Made by a program: the position numbers and the translations under genes
Assembly: GCF_003086295.3 (NCBI RefSeq)
Contig: NC_092050.1
Location: 153,828,699-153,892,698, forward strand
DNA: 64,000 nucleotides
Reading direction: 5' to 3'
DNA from: Arachis hypogaea
Lineage: Eukaryota; Streptophyta; Magnoliopsida; Fabales; Fabaceae
Notes under the pieces: model-generated
What the model saw: the letters and a program-made list of their open reading frames with translations, nothing else
Told to the model about the DNA's origin: nothing
The model's database searches: none
In this document: positions 33,851-48,243 of the stretch, in pieces
Layout of the letters: each line of letters opens with the position of its first letter
Position numbering within the stretch: the stretch's first letter is position 1

Positions 33851-36800
33851 CTCAACTAAACACTTGACAATCAAATGAATCAAGTTGACCAACTCCACTG
33901 AACAATATCACATTTGTAATTTACTTAACAAGTATACATAAACAATTTTCAGCAAAGAAAAGCAAAACTAAACCAGATGAATAACATACAATCATATAAA
34001 TGAATATTGTCACGACCCAAAATGAGTCATGACCGGCGCTCAGGAAAATAATCCTATAGCAAGCCTAACATAGTCAGATATAAGTTGAATAAGCAAGTTA
34101 CAAATATTTTACAAGTTCTAAAATAAATAGTTATATATTTTTAACAAAAAAAATAAAATAACTAAGAATTATTGGATCCTGCCTGTGACATATGGAGCAT
34201 ACACTTCTAGGAATTCGACAAAGAATAAGTACTCATTGCAGACCGTTGCTCTTGAATAGAAAGTCTCACATAGTCAAATATTTGTTCCTGAAAAATATTT
34301 TTAGAAAAACGGGGTGAGTTTTGTAACTCAGTGACTAGACAATACATCTATAATTGACATGAGACTACACAAAAATTATTATCAAAGTAATTTTAATTAG
34401 GAAATAATAGTTGATTATAATAAGTGAATCAATAAGGGAGTTCTCATACAGAAATCAAATCAAAAGTCAACACTTGGGTGACTCCACCTCTATGGGTAGC
34501 CCTTTCCTCTTGTGTGTCCTAACAGAATAACAGATATAACGTGTGGCCTACACGTTAGGCTAGCAACACCCATGCTAACTGGAGTCTGAGTTAGATGCAT
34601 CTAAGTTAATGTCATAACCGCCGTTAACTACGGTTTTCTAATACGAGCCTCCCAAACCAATTCAAAACATATAATTTCAAATACAACAAATATTTTATCT
34701 TTCAAATATATAAGATATCAAATCAAATCAAATCAGATAATACTTTCTCATCAGAAATCTTTTTCAATCATACTTTTCAATCATAAGAGATTTCAAATAT
34801 ATTTCACAATTTTTAAAGTAAGTGAGTACCAACAAATACTTCAAAAACAGATATTCAAGTAAAATCAAACATTTTAGAATAATACAAAACTTCATAAAAA
34901 TTATATATAGTCTCATGTATAGTTCCGAAAGTATAAACTTCATAAAAATGAATTATTTAATTCTAATAAATCAATTATTCTAATCAATTTAAAATCGTTC
35001 AAAGCAAATATAATGAGTATAATTCAAAGATCATAATAGATATATGTCAAAATAATTATAGATGCACAATCAAACAATTATAAATGTAAAGCCTACTCAC
35101 AACGTGGTCCCAAGGGACTGAAGATACCAAACCTAGAGTGCCAAATTCAAGGTAAGAAGGATTGAAGTAGAATGGAACGAATGAGTGTAGAATTTGGACC
35201 GGAGTAGCGACAAGATGGAGCTGGCGATAGTTCTCGATTGTTGAAACTATAATCCAAAAGCGTCAACGGAACCTTTCCTCTCAACCCGAAACTACGGCAG
35301 CCGCAACCTCAGCTCCAACCCACTTTCTCAGCAACCACCACGACTCGGACTTAAGGGAAACAAGTAGCGGCAGCACCGGTGGTGGTTCCGGCAACAACAC
35401 CGCCATACCCATTAACCAGAAACCCCGGCAGCGGTGACGGCAGAAGAACGACGACCTCAATGTGACTTCTCGGCGGCCAGAGGTGCGGTGGCACTTGTGG
35501 CAGCGGCGAGCCACTTCAGCAACCCCTTGTGCAAGCTCTCTTCCTCCGGCAGCGACCCAGACGGTGACGACTCTCCACGGACGGCAATGGGCCTTAGCCG
35601 GCGGTGAGCTCGTCGCAGCAGCTCCCCCAACAGCCAGCCCTCCAGCATGACGACAACAACACAAAGGCTTCCCTCTCTCTCCTCGTGTTCGCCTCTTTCT
35701 CTCTCCTCCATCATTGTTAATGACGGCGGCAACTGGCAGCGAGGTGTGGCGGGTTTGGCGGCTCGGTGGGGAGGTCAGCGGCAGGACACGTAGCGGCGGT
35801 CCTCTCTTCTCCCTCGCAGCGCAACTCTCCCTCCATTCTTCTCTTATGTCATGTCTTAGAATTGCAACTTTTTGAACTTCAGCATCGATAAGCTGTGTCC
35901 TAATGAACTAACGTATCGTTTGCTATCTGGGAGTTGCACGTGACACCGAAACAAGCACGAGTTTACTCGAAAGGATTCAAAACTTGGGAAGAGAAGAACA
36001 AGCCTCACAGATAGTGTTCGCACGAACATGGAAGGATGCTTAAGATTTCAATCAAGCAATGATGTACAGAAACAATGAAGTGTCCCAGAAAGAGAGTCAA
36101 CTGAATCTTAACAAGAAAATCTGAATCAAGAAATTTCGATAGAAACAATAAAAGAAAAGATAGTGCAATAGGTCAAAACAAGTTTAAGTAGAATCAAAGA
36201 AATACAAAGTTCACCAAAAGAAGGTAACCAAAGTTAATGGCAAATTTTTTTTTTTTAAGTGGATGATTGGGGACACGAAAAGAATCAAATCAAAAACTTT
36301 TTTTTTTTTTGAGAAGACCTGGAACAAGAATTCGAGAATACTAGAAGATATGATATATCATAGTAAAGCAAATTCAAATTACATCAAGGAGTTACATAAT
36401 TCACGTAAAGGAATGTAACGTCAACACCTATGTTGTTGAGAATCTATGGGATAGCCAAAAGCATGATAAGATCGAGATATGCATAAGATGTAGGACATGA
36501 AACAAAATAATCAAATTTCATTTCAACAAGAATTAAAACAAGGAACTCCTGAACGATACATCAAATCACGTAGTACGATTATAGCACATACTTCAACACA
36601 AACCATCCCAAGAAGAACACCTAACATTCCCAAACTTAACGATTACCATTACTTAAATAAAAGAAACGAAAGAGTTTAGAAGAATTATTTCTTGCAGGTT
36701 ACAATTTTTGGTCCTCCGTAGATTTGACATCGCTAGATAGAATATAGATTTTTTTTTTCAACAAAACTAGAAAGTGAACAAAACAAAACAGAGTCCAACC

Positions 36801-37409
36801 GAACAATATCATCATAGCATAAGAGGCTTTAGGGCATAAGTAAATGTTGAAATCATCGAAAAAGTTTCACCATATTCCTTATTCCATAACCATTTCTCAT
36901 CAACATCATCATCAAGACTCTAAAAGGCCAAAAATGGTAAGAATATTGCAAATAACTGAGAGACCAAATTAGAAAAAGGACATAGATGTTGCATCCAAAA
37001 TTAGAAGCTAGCATATATAAAAAAAAATAGTATCACTTAGAGATTTCTACTTCTAAACATCAACAACAATAATAAAACGGAATATTTAAACACAATCAAT
37101 TAAAGTATAATAATAAAGGAAATATTTAGAATGATCAAATGCAACATATGAAAAAAAATCCAAAATAAATGATCGAACTAAAAATAAAAAACTCATGAAA
37201 AGAAAATATTGATAAATTTGACATTTCCAAGATCAAACTATGATCAATTCATACCCTTCATTTCTCACGTTAACAAGTTATGATCAAACAACTTAAGATT
37301 AAATCCAGTGATTCAAAATGAACCCATCGGTTTAAAAGAATTTAAACATTTCCAATCTTCATACATTGCAAACAAGTACCAAAGTTGTCATAAAATTAGA
37401 AAAGTAATC

Positions 37410-37414
<5 letters not shown>

Positions 37415-37463
<49 letters not shown>
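37415..37463. repeat. (TA)n microsatellite
   Basis: About 24 TA units in the inner part of the LTR element at 34018-41336. Confidence 0.9.
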
Positions 37464-37466
<3 letters not shown>

Positions 37467-40400
37467 TACAATGCCTACTTTATGATAATCCATGAATATA
37501 ATAAGGGAAAAACTCATATAAAGAATTTGTTCAACTTTAAGGAATTAGATAGCCAATCTTTTTCATCCAAAATCGCCAGAAGTTCTTTCCAATATCTAAA
37601 ATCTATAATCTCAATCTCACAAACCCAAAAAATCAATCTCTCCAAATCTCTGAGAATAAAACAATAGTTGAGAATAGAGAAATTTTCAAAAAAAAAAATA
37701 AGTGTTAAAAAGATTTCCAAATTTCAGATCTTAACCAAAAAGCAAACTTTATCTTTTACTCATCAACAAAAAACAAGCGTTTATAATTTATATTTTACCT
37801 TCACATGCATTATTCGTTTGAGAGTAGACCAAGTTCCTTCACAATTAATAAACTGAGATACCACTCAAGTAAATATCCAGTTTAAAATCAAATTCAAACA
37901 ACAAAGTAGCATTATTGCTATCACAGTTACAGCTATATATCTGAAATCAGCTAATAAAAATAAAAGACAAACATTACCGAAACAAATAAAATTATCAGAG
38001 TTGATTCTAACACACCCTCATCTATACATAAAGGAAATTTTTTTTTTGTCATGATAATACACATAAAATAAGTTGTTTGAACAGCCATTTAGTAAGGCAT
38101 TCGCGTCTAAATGTAATCCACTGTCGCAACAATGAAATCAAAGCATAGCACATAATTATTAAAAGACACAGACACATCGACTGTGGTGTGCACTTCTAAA
38201 ATCAAGCCAATCAAATTATTTCAACTTCCACTTTCAAAATAATGAACATGATCATAAAAATTCACTTGAAAATACGAAGTCATTTTGACATAATCACGAA
38301 AAATATTTCTTAATCTAACTAATGATAAACCTGAAAAAAGTATAAAGGTAGTATAATAGAAAGTCTTCTGAGCTTTATTTCCGTCTAAACAGAATGGAAG
38401 GGATCCCAATTGAATAGATGGAAAGTTGTGTCAGCCAATAAAACATTATATTGTAAGCATTCAAAAGTTAACAATTTTTCTCCCTGTTCCTCAATTTAAG
38501 TCTGCAAAGTTAGCTCTCATCTCTTTCTTTAAGTATCATATATCTCTTAAAAATCTCTTGAAATAACTAATTTCTCTCACAAGCATCACATTTAACTGAA
38601 ATCATCAGAATTCAACAACAATAGAAAAATCATAGAACAACATAATCACAACAATTCTGTGACAGGAAAGCCATGTCAAGCATCACAATACCATAATAGA
38701 ACCAAATTATCAAATTAGACAAATTCAAACAAACTTCTAGATTAGAAAGATCTTCGATCCATCTAACTAATCACCCAATTAATTCACTACGCTTAAGCAC
38801 ACAAAATCACAAATCGAATAAACAACAATAATACTCTATTCATATGTTTCATCACATAGTCCTTGAGCAACTAAATAACAATTTTCAAAATTATTGATTT
38901 GAAAGAAGAATCAAAAGCAATTCAAAATTATGTTATAACTTCAAAGATAATCAACATGAGAAGAAAAACTCGTAGAACAAAGCATTTCGATCAGTAACTC
39001 AAAAAATTCATGCAATCCATAAATCCAAATACAATTCTATAAGGGAATCAGATAATAACCCATGGCAAACACCGATCGAATCTTCTAAGTAATGCATGAG
39101 ATATTGACATCAAGAATCATAGAGAACAACACGAAGATGAAGACGATTAAAGCATATATTCACAAAAGTGAGAAAGATTAGCATTAGCTACAAGGGAGAT
39201 ATCGCGAACCAAACCGAAACTGAAGTCATTGCAAAAGCAAGTTCGAGAAAAGCTACAAAATGATAAGTCAAGATTGGGTACAAAGGGACAAGAGTAGTAA
39301 GAAGTGGCGGAAGACGCATGATCACAATCAAAAGACAACAATGACACATAGGACAAGGACGACATTCCTATAGGCCTCTGATATTGCCACAATTTGTATA
39401 AATAGGCGCGCTTCAATTTATACAATTGTGATTCTACCATAGGACACTTGCTCCATATTACACAGATTAAACCTGACTCTGATACCACTTTGTCACGGCC
39501 CAAAATGAACCATGACCGGCGCTCAGGAAAATAGTCCCTTAGCAAGCCTAAACCGACTCAAATATAAGTTGAATAAGAAAGTTATAAATATCTTACAAGT
39601 TCTAAGATAAATAGTTATATATTTTTAACAAAAATAAAATAATTACACATTGTTGGATCCTGCCTGTGACATATGGAGTATATACATCTAGGAACTCAAC
39701 AAAGAATACGTACTCGTTGCAGATTGTTACTCTTGAATAAAAAGTTTCACATAGTCAAGTATTTGTTCCTGAAAAATGTTTTTAAAAAAACGGGGTGAGT
39801 TTTATAACTCAGTGACTAGACAATACATCTATAATCGACATGAGACCATATAAACGTTATTATCAAAATAACTTTAATTAGGAAATAATAGTTGATAATA
39901 ATAAGTGAATCAATAAGGGAGTTCTCATACAGAAATCAAATCAAAAGTCCACACATGGGTGGCTCCACCTCTATGGTAGCCATTTCCTCTTGTGTGTCCT
40001 AACAGAATAACAGATCTAACGTGTGGCCTACACGTTAGGCTAGCAACACCCCTGCTAGCTAGAGTCTGAGTCAGATGCATCTAAGTTAACGTCATAACCG
40101 TCGTTAACTATGGTTTTCTAATACGAGCCTCCCAAACCAATTCGAAACATATAATTTCAAATACAATAAATCTTTAATCTCTCAAATATATAAGGTATCG
40201 AATCAAATCAATCAGATAATACTTTCTTATCAGAAATATTTTCAAATCATACTTTTTCAATCATAGAAACATATTTCATAATTTCTAAGTGAGTGCCAAC
40301 AAATACTTTAATATTTCAAAAGTATATATTCGAATAAAATCAATATTCTAAAATAATATAAAACCTTATCAAACATATATATAGTCTCATGTAAAAATTT

Positions 40401-40690
40401 CTAATATATGAATTTCATAAGAATAATTATTCAGCTATAATAAATCAATTATTATAATCAAATCAAAATTCTTCAATAATAGTTTTATAAATATAATTAA
40501 AAACTCATAATAGCATAAACCAAAAGCTTAACGGCTATAAATGTAAAGCCTACTCACAACGTGGTTCCAAGGGATCGAAGATACCAAATCCGGAGTGCCA
40601 AATTCAAAATAAGGAGGATTGAAGTGAAATGGAACGAATGACCACATAATTTGGACCGGAGTAGCGACAAGATGGAGCTGGCGATAGTTC

Positions 40691-40841
40691 TTGATGACGT
40701 CTTGGGATGCAATTCCACCAACCAAAGCAGCCACAGCAAGAAGCTCTGCCACACCAAATTGATACATCTCATTGGTAAGATCCTCAGCCAAAGCAACACC
40801 TTTGCATCTCAGGTCACTTAGGAGGCCAATAGCTCTACTCT
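40691..40841 (-). pseudogene. Captured fragment of an AXR1/NAE1-like NEDD8-E1 gene
   Basis: On the minus strand the sequence reads SRAIGLLSDLRCK, then GVALAEDLTNEMYQFGVAEL, then LAVAALVGGIASQDVIK. The last part closely fits the end of the regulatory subunit of the NEDD8-activating enzyme (AXR1 in Arabidopsis), where an AEL.AVAAFIGGIASQEVIK pattern is conserved. The fragment stops exactly after IK, where the usual LTR sequence (AACTATCGCCAGC) resumes. Only about 50 codons are present, inside the LTR and unlike the left LTR at the same position, so this is transduced host coding sequence, not a gene. The family call is from memory of the motif. Confidence 0.5.
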
Positions 40842-41336
40842 TCAATCATGGTATATCCTCGTTAAATCACAGAGCCGCCGCGAGACAGAGGAGGAGAGAG
40901 GAGCGAAAGGCAGAGCAGAGGCAAGACGAGACACAGCGCCGCCGGGACTCCGATTTTGTGATGACTGACGAGATGAGACAAGGACAGGCGATGTGGGAGA
41001 CCGACAACGAGAGGCAGCTCGCAGAGAAGAGAACTGGAGCGCGTTGCCCGGCCGCTGCGAACCGCGATTTGTGATGCCACGAAACTGAGGCAAGGCCGCA
41101 GGCGCAGGCAGCACAGGGAAAACCGAATCAGCGAAGATCGAGGAGTGAGGAGGGAGCTGAGCTGCTGAAGCTCATGGAGTCAGAGTCCGGGAAGGGACGA
41201 AGGGTTAGGACTTAGGTGGCTGTGGGGTGTAGGGTGTATGCGTGAGAGAGTGAGTGTTAGTGAGTTTAATTTGGGAAAATGGGGTTAGGGTTTAGTTTGG
41301 GAAAAAGAGGAAAAAGGGTATTTGAGGGATTTTACA

Positions 41337-41584
41337 ATCAGCCTTTGAAAAGCTGGTACAAACTTTAATACAGAGTTATCAGGGATTAGATTGGAATGGA
41401 AAATGGATCACTAGATTTGCAAAAAAATTGGGATATGGGACCTTATAAATGCTGAGTTTTTGCCTTTTTGGGATTACCAACTTGTGCTATGTTTGTTATT
41501 CTTTTGTTCATTTGGTTGATGAATGCAATCCATAATAGAAGGAGTTTTTTGAAAATGAGAACTGCAAAATTGTATGAATATCAT
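41337..41584 (+). repeat. 240-bp repeat, copy 1 (also at 51745)
   Basis: From ATCAGCCTTTGAAAAG to GAACTGCAAAATTGT this matches 51745-51980 with about 95% identity. The left edge coincides with the end of the LTR. The right edge joins abruptly to the middle of a TNL NB-ARC exon. The repeat's origin is not recognised. Confidence 0.65.
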
Positions 41585-42091
41585 AGCAGAGTTATTATTT
41601 CAACACGAGACACACATGAGGTAGAGGGATTAAATGAGGCAGAGTCTTCTCAATTGCTTGTTAAACATGCATTTAAAAATAGTTATGTTCGCAATCCAAG
41701 TTATGCAGATGTTTTGACCTGCACAATAACTTATGCTTTTGGTCTTCCATTGGCTTTGGAAGTAATAGGTAGTCACTTGTGTGAAAAAAAAAATAGAAGA
41801 ATGGGAATCTGCATTGAATAAATTTGAAAGACATCTTGATAATAAAATACATGAGATACTTTGAGAAAGTTTTGATGCTTTGGAAAAAGAAGAGTAGAGT
41901 GTTTTTCTTGATATTGCGTATTGTTTCAAAGGATATGCATTAAAAGAAGTTACAGATCTACCTCAAGCTCATTATGGGAGTTGCATGAAATATCATATTG
42001 GAGTGCTTTTTGAAAAATCTCTCATAAAGATCAATTTGTATGATCTCAGTGTGACAATGCATGATTTGATAGAGAACATGGGCAAAGAAAT
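41585..42091 (+). pseudogene. TNL relic F, NB-ARC part (5' piece)
   Basis: Homology to exon 2 of B starts in the middle of RNBS-B (GCAGAGTTATTATTTCAACACG), with TIR, P-loop and kinase-2 missing. A small deletion follows, and the GLPLALEV and MHD (TMHDLIENMGKEI) parts can be read. The frame is broken by an extended A-run near 41784-41794, TGA at 41862-41864 and TAG at 41895-41897. At 42091 the exon is cut by an LTR retrotransposon and continues at 50280. Confidence 0.75.
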
Positions 42092-44126
42092 TGTCACAGC
42101 CCAAAATGAGCCACGACTGGCGCTCAGGAAAAAAAGAGTTCCCTAGCAAGCCAAACAGATTCAAATATAAGATAAATAAAAAATGTTACAAATAATTTTT
42201 GATAAATTTACACTTTCTACAATGAATAATTACATAATTGAACAAAAATAAAATAAATAAATATAGATGGAACCTGCCTGTGACATATGAAGCAGATGAC
42301 GTCTAAGAACTCAACAAGGAACAGAACCCATTGCAGATCATTACTCTTGAATAAAAAGACTCACATAATCAAATACTTATTCTTGAAAAATATTTTTTTT
42401 AAAAAAAAGGAGTGAGTTTTGCGACTCAGTGACTAGACAGTACATCTATAATTCACATGAGACCATCTAAACATTATTATGAAAATAATTTTTAGTTAGA
42501 AAATAATAATTTATATGAATAAGTGAATCAATAAGGGAGTTCTCATACAGAAATCAAATCAAATAGTCCACACTTGGGCGGCTCCACCTCTAAGGGTAGC
42601 CCTTTCCTCTAGTGTGTCCGTACGGAATAACAGATCCAACGTGTGGCCTACACGTTAGGCTAGCAACGCCCCTGCTAGCTGAGGTCTGAGCCAGATGCAT
42701 CTAGGTTAACGTCATAACCGCCGTTAACTACAGTTTTCTAATACGCGCCTCCCAAACCAATTCAAAACATATAATTTCAAATACAACAAATATTTGATCT
42801 TTCAAATATATAAAGTATCGAATCAAATCAAATCAGATAATACTTTCTTACCAGAAATCTTTTTCAATCATAAAAGAATTCAAATATATTTCTAAGGTAA
42901 ATGAGTACCAACAAATACTTTAATGCTTCAAAAACAGATATTCAAGTAAAATCAAATATTGTGGAATAATGCAAAACTTCATAAAAATATATAGTCTCAT
43001 GTATAGTTCCAAAAGTATAAACTTCATAAAAATAAATTATTTAATTCTAATAAATCAATTATTTTAATCAATTTAAAATCGTTCAAGGTAAATATAGTGA
43101 GTATAATTCAAAGATCATAATAGATATATATCAAAATAATTATAGATGCACAATCAAACAATTATAAATGTAAAGCCTACTCACAGCATGGTCCTAACGG
43201 ACCGAAGAGACCAAACCCAGAGTGCGTCTCACGACAGCCACAATGACCACACCACCAGGCAGTCATTTCAAATCGAATACAGAGACAAAGGCAGATAAAA
43301 TTCTGGAAGATCCAAAACAGAACAAAGACAAAAATAAATCAAAACAAGGACAAGGTAGAAAAATGAAATGGTGGCAGAGATAAGGTGAAAACAGAACAGA
43401 CTAAGGGAAGAAGCTAGACCAGAACAGTGACAAGGTAGTGTTGCCGGTGAGTTTGGAAGCTCCGGCGTGTTTTCCGGCGACGGTACTGCCGTTCCTGGCG
43501 ACTAGAGGCACGGCGACGAGTCTCCTTCTCCTCCGGTGAGTTCCTCCTCCCCCCTCTGTTCGTGTATGGTGATGTGATGTTTCTCTTTCTACGAACTCTC
43601 TCTCGTTCTCTCTCTCCCGCTCGAGCTCCTTTTCCCGGAAACCCAACGGTGCAGCGGCGGCACAGCAGCTCGGCGACGGGGTCTCCGTCGGCAAAGACGG
43701 ACCTGATGACGATGAGACTGACCGCGTCCCTCCCTTCCTCGCGAGTCCTACTTCTTCTCGGCGACCATGATGGCGCCACCGCAAAACGCTAATGGCAGCG
43801 ACACTCCTCCAACTTCCTTCAACTCGCAAACTCCCTCTTTCTCTAGGGTTGACGTCGATGGCAACTTGGCAGCAGCAGAACTTCGGCGGCAAGGCGTGGA
43901 GGCATCAGCCCCTTCTACCGTTCTCTCTTTTTTTGTCTGCGTGGGTGTATTTGTGTATGGTGTAAGTTTTGAAAAGAAGGGGGCTGTGGTTGATAAGGAA
44001 GAGTGGAAGTTGTTTAGTAATTTAGGGTTAGGGTTGGGTAGGAGGAATAAGGGTAATGTAGGAATTTTGATAAAATTAAAGGGTAGGATAGTAACAATAG
44101 AAAAAAAAGAAGCTTGGAACATTACA
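42092..44126 (-). repeat. LTR (3' in element sense)
   Basis: On the plus strand it begins TGTCACAGCCCAAAATGAG and ends GGAACATTACA. About 43400-43960 is GC-rich with CCGGCGACGG-type sequence. Confidence 0.9.
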
Positions 44127-47100
44127 TTCTACCCTCCTTACAAAAATTTTCGCCATTGAAAATTGATACAGTGTACAAAAGAAGGTAACCAAAGTCAACG
44201 ACAATTTTTTTTTTTTTCAAAAATTTAAGAGAATGTTTCAAAACACAATCAGGTAAGATATCCATCGACAATGGATGCAACTAAGAGAGAATCATTTCAC
44301 AATCTCAAAGAAAAGACACGAGACAAACATTTCAAGCATAAATACCATCACGTCAAACAAATTTAAATTGAAACAAAAGATGCAAAATTTATGAATTAGA
44401 GTAATACGGATCAGGGGCAAATATTTTTCCATCAAGAATCTTAGAGGATACCTAAGTACACAACTAAGCAATGATATGTATAAGCAGAAAGACAAAATCA
44501 ACAATAGAGAAAGCAAGCAAAACATAAATTAAAATAAGACAACACATTCTGGAATAGGCGACTTAACAGTAACTATCACAAAATCAGTATGCTTCTTTTC
44601 CCTTTTTATAGAAACCTTCGACTAAGTACCTTTAGATTATTATCATGACCTTGGATATTAAGTAACTATGTCATTAATAGATTATGTAAAACATGACGAA
44701 AGAATATAAGCAATCATCTCATTATCCTCTAAGCCAACATTTACATGTACATCTAACTTATTATCATTGTAAAATACACTCAAATATTTTCATATGATCA
44801 CACAGTTGACTTAATTTACAAATAAAGCCCATATAAGATAAATGAAATAAAACTAAAATTTGACGTGATTGCAATTAACTTAAACTAACATTAGTTATAA
44901 TAACTGCTACTTTTTATTTTATCTAAATCTTTAAACGTAATTTTGGGTTCCCTTTATTTCCACATCTCACCAACCTCTTATCAGCAATTGCAATAACAAT
45001 AAATATTCTCAAAAACATTTGATAATAGCATAGAAAATCTATTTCTTAAATTCCATATCCAACATAATCACCAAAGCAACATTGGCAGCCCAATCTCAAA
45101 TTTGTTTTTAAAATATCAAATGATTTCGGAAATGCACAAGCTTTATTCCCAAATGACCGTCTTGGATTAAGCTTTCTAAATAACCAGAAATCGTAATTTT
45201 TTGCTTATTCTAACTTTGGGAATAGAAGCAAAACTATGACTGGTCTGCAGTGCCTTAAAAACCAAAAAACAGCAGCAGCCTGTGATATTCAAAATTCATT
45301 ATAAAATCCAAGTTAAATCCAGTGACCTTAAAAATTAACATGGTTCAACTTCACTCATCTAGGTTTCTTTTCCAATTGGTTCCAAGTTAATATCATTTTT
45401 AATAAAGGAGTTATGTAACTCGGAAGTTGAGTAGTTTCCTGCAGAATTCTGTCTAAAAGCCAATGAATATATCCTCTTCCAAGTCCTATAACTCACTCAT
45501 TAAAACATGGAAAATCCTGAAATTTAAATCATATATACTGAACATACTCAACTTTCACCTCCAATTGATTGCATCTCAATATCACTTCAGAATTAAAAAT
45601 TATAAAGTCTCAAGGTTACTGACTTAGAAAACAGAACCTAAATTTTTTTTTTACTGCATAATACATCTTATTTCAAAAATCCATATCTTTAAAACCACAA
45701 CTCCACAAATTCTGAATTTTTATGAAATTGAAGTGATAAGACTAAAGTTTCATTTAAAATTAGTTTCATTTCAAAATTCAAACCGGAGAATTTCCAGTAG
45801 AGGAAACAAGCTGCTGTTGTGTTAAGCATTCTGCAAAAAATCAGGTTTGACATCCATAATTCAAAAATTCACCATAAATCATAAACTTAATGAAAAAGTT
45901 TTAAATTCACCAGTTCAGCTCCCTATATTCCCAGTCTTAATCCAGACTTGGTCCCATACAATTCCGATCATCATAGAATTAGTTATAGATTTTCAAAGTT
46001 TCTAGCTTCATTTAAAATAATGCAGAAAATCAAGTTTCACGATTTAACTTTGAAAAATCATAATTAATGTTCCAGTTATACGAAATCTTCAAAATTGAAT
46101 CTCAACAATTTTACTTATTATACTTTACTTGGCTTTTAACCTCTTATCATTTCAATCACTATTGAGTAACTGGTTCACTTTCCAAATTTGCTGTTGGATT
46201 CAAAATTCAGATTTCCAACAAATTAGTTCAACTTTTCAAAATTCAACTCTCCAACTATCCTCTAAACCCAACTCCAATTAATTTACCAACTAAGTTCGTT
46301 ACAATAACCAGCTCAACAGTAATCAACCAATATAATCCATCAGAATTCAACAATCACAGCAATTATTGGTCAAACAATTCATAATTCACATAATCAATCA
46401 ATATCACTAATCAATAATTCCAATCACACTTCACAAGCACAATTCAGCATTCATATCATCAATTAATCACTCACAACAATTAAAGCTATTTGCAATTTAC
46501 TCAATAAACCTTGTAGGCGTTCTGAAATTCAAACTGTTTAATTAAACCCCTTACATATGCAACAATTCAATGTTTAAACCAGAACATGGTTAACTTGCAC
46601 AAGATAAAGTAACTTCAAGCAAAAATGCTTTTTCGGTTCATAAATTTGGAACTAAGAAACAGCTGAAAATCAGTAAATGGATTAGGAACTTGTGAGTAAA
46701 GGGTCTTCAATGAAAATCCAAACAAGCAAAGCATTGCAGAAGTGCGAGAGTAAAACTTGCATTGATTAAAAGTTTAAAACAAAGGTCTATAAAGGGAGGA
46801 AGCTTGAACAATCAAAGCACTTTCCCATACAATAAATAATGTTACAATATTAAAAAAAAACCAAACAAATAAAATGCACAAAAAGAGAGAACTAACCAAC
46901 AAGTATAAATTCAAAACTTTTGAAAAGTGTTGAAAACAATGCTTAACTCGGGTGTTGAAAAACAACAAAGAATCTTAGATTTCAGAATATGATTGAAAAA
47001 CAAATGAAGGAAGAAAGAAAGACCCTTCTTCAAAATTCAATGCAATATTCAGTACACAATAAACTAAATTGGTTTGAGTTGTTTTTTACAACAAGGTAAG

Positions 47101-48243
47101 GGTATTAATCCAAAGCAGCATCAACCTGTAGGAAAACGAAAAGGAAAAGAAAAAAGAAAGCATGGGTTTTGAAAAAGTGATTACTACATAGAAATTTCTA
47201 TTCACAAAAATTCATGCCCCCTAATTTGCGTGCTATTTTGAGTCATTTTACCATGAAAAATATGAAGTGTGTAACTGAGCAGAAACAAAATGAGTCAAAA
47301 ATTGAAATCTAAATTTCAGAATCAAAGGAACCCTAAGATTGAAAAGGAAAGAACTTGAAGGTTCCCAAAAGAAATAGTGCCCTTGAAAGAAAAGCCACGT
47401 TCAACAAACAAAGCCATAGCAGAACAGATTATCAAACAAAAAAAAAAGTTCAACTAAATTTTCATATCGGAAAAGATCTTCAATTCAACTAACAGATCAT
47501 AAAAAAAAAATTTTGCCACACCTAAACAGAGAATATTATAATTCCAATCTAGCAAACAAGAATAACACTCCATGCATATATTCGTCACGTAGTTCTTCTA
47601 CCTAAGCAACCAAATAACAGTTTTTTTTTATTCGAAAGAAAGAATCACGAGTGGTTCAAAATTATGTTAATTTCAAAGATCATTAACATAAGAAGAACAA
47701 ACTTGTTTTATCGAAATCCAAAACAAAGTATCTCAATTAGCAGCTAAGTGAATCCACAATCCACAAATCCAAATACTGTTCTATGAGAGGAATAAGATAA
47801 TAATTCACAGCAAAAACATATCGAATCTTCTAGATAATGGATGAAATCTTGAAATCAGAAACCATGGAAAACAACATGAAGATGAAGAAGATTAAAGCAA
47901 ATATTCACAAAAGCGAGGAAAATTAGAACTTGCTACAAGGCAGGAATCGCGAACCGGAACCGAAACTAAAGTCATTGCAAAAGCAAGTTCAAGAAAAGTT
48001 ACCAAATAATAACTCAATGATGGATACAAAGAAGAGAAAAGAGGGGGCAAGAATCGATAGCTGACTCATGATGACAAGAACCAGAAGACAAGAATGACAA
48101 AAAGAGAAGGATGACATTCCTATAGGCCTCTAATAGTGCCACAATTTGTACAAATAGGCGCGCTTCTATTTATACAACTGTGATCCTATCATAGGACACT
48201 TGCTCCATATTACACAGATTAAACCTAAGCTCTGATACCACTC
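44127..48243. other. Interior of the LTR element: no genes seen
   Basis: 4.1 kb of AT-rich sequence with many AATTCA-type runs. The longest frames (under 80 codons) have no domain. Parts near 47580-48240 match 38820-39480 in the element at 34018-41336, showing that both belong to one non-coding family. Confidence 0.7.

Larger units (their letters stand above)
34018..41336 (-). mobile_element. LTR retrotransposon, non-coding, with unequal LTRs and mismatched flanks
   Basis: Right LTR 39491-41336 (5' LTR in element sense) and left LTR 34018 to about 35850, both beginning TGTCACGRCCCAAAATGA on the plus strand. Next to the right LTR is a primer-binding site at 39477-39487 whose complement is TGGTATCAGAG, as for initiator tRNA-Met. 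The LTRs agree for about 1.2 kb, then differ: the left has a GC-rich block and no clear TTACA end, the right has an AXR1-like insert. The inner part is AT-rich without gag-pol. Flanks AATAT and ATCAG differ, so there is no target duplication, which suggests recombination between two related elements or loss of one end. Confidence 0.65.

Noticed and set aside
35281..35732. GC-rich frames in the left LTR and similar ones at 5504-5949 and 40772-41114
   Set aside because: Overlapping frames on both strands caused by high GC; low-complexity Ala/Arg/Pro content and no recognisable domain.
41468..41821. 117-codon frame that looks like a small NB-ARC gene
   Set aside because: It is a chance fusion of the 240-bp repeat with broken NB-ARC sequence and ends at a frameshift in an A-run.
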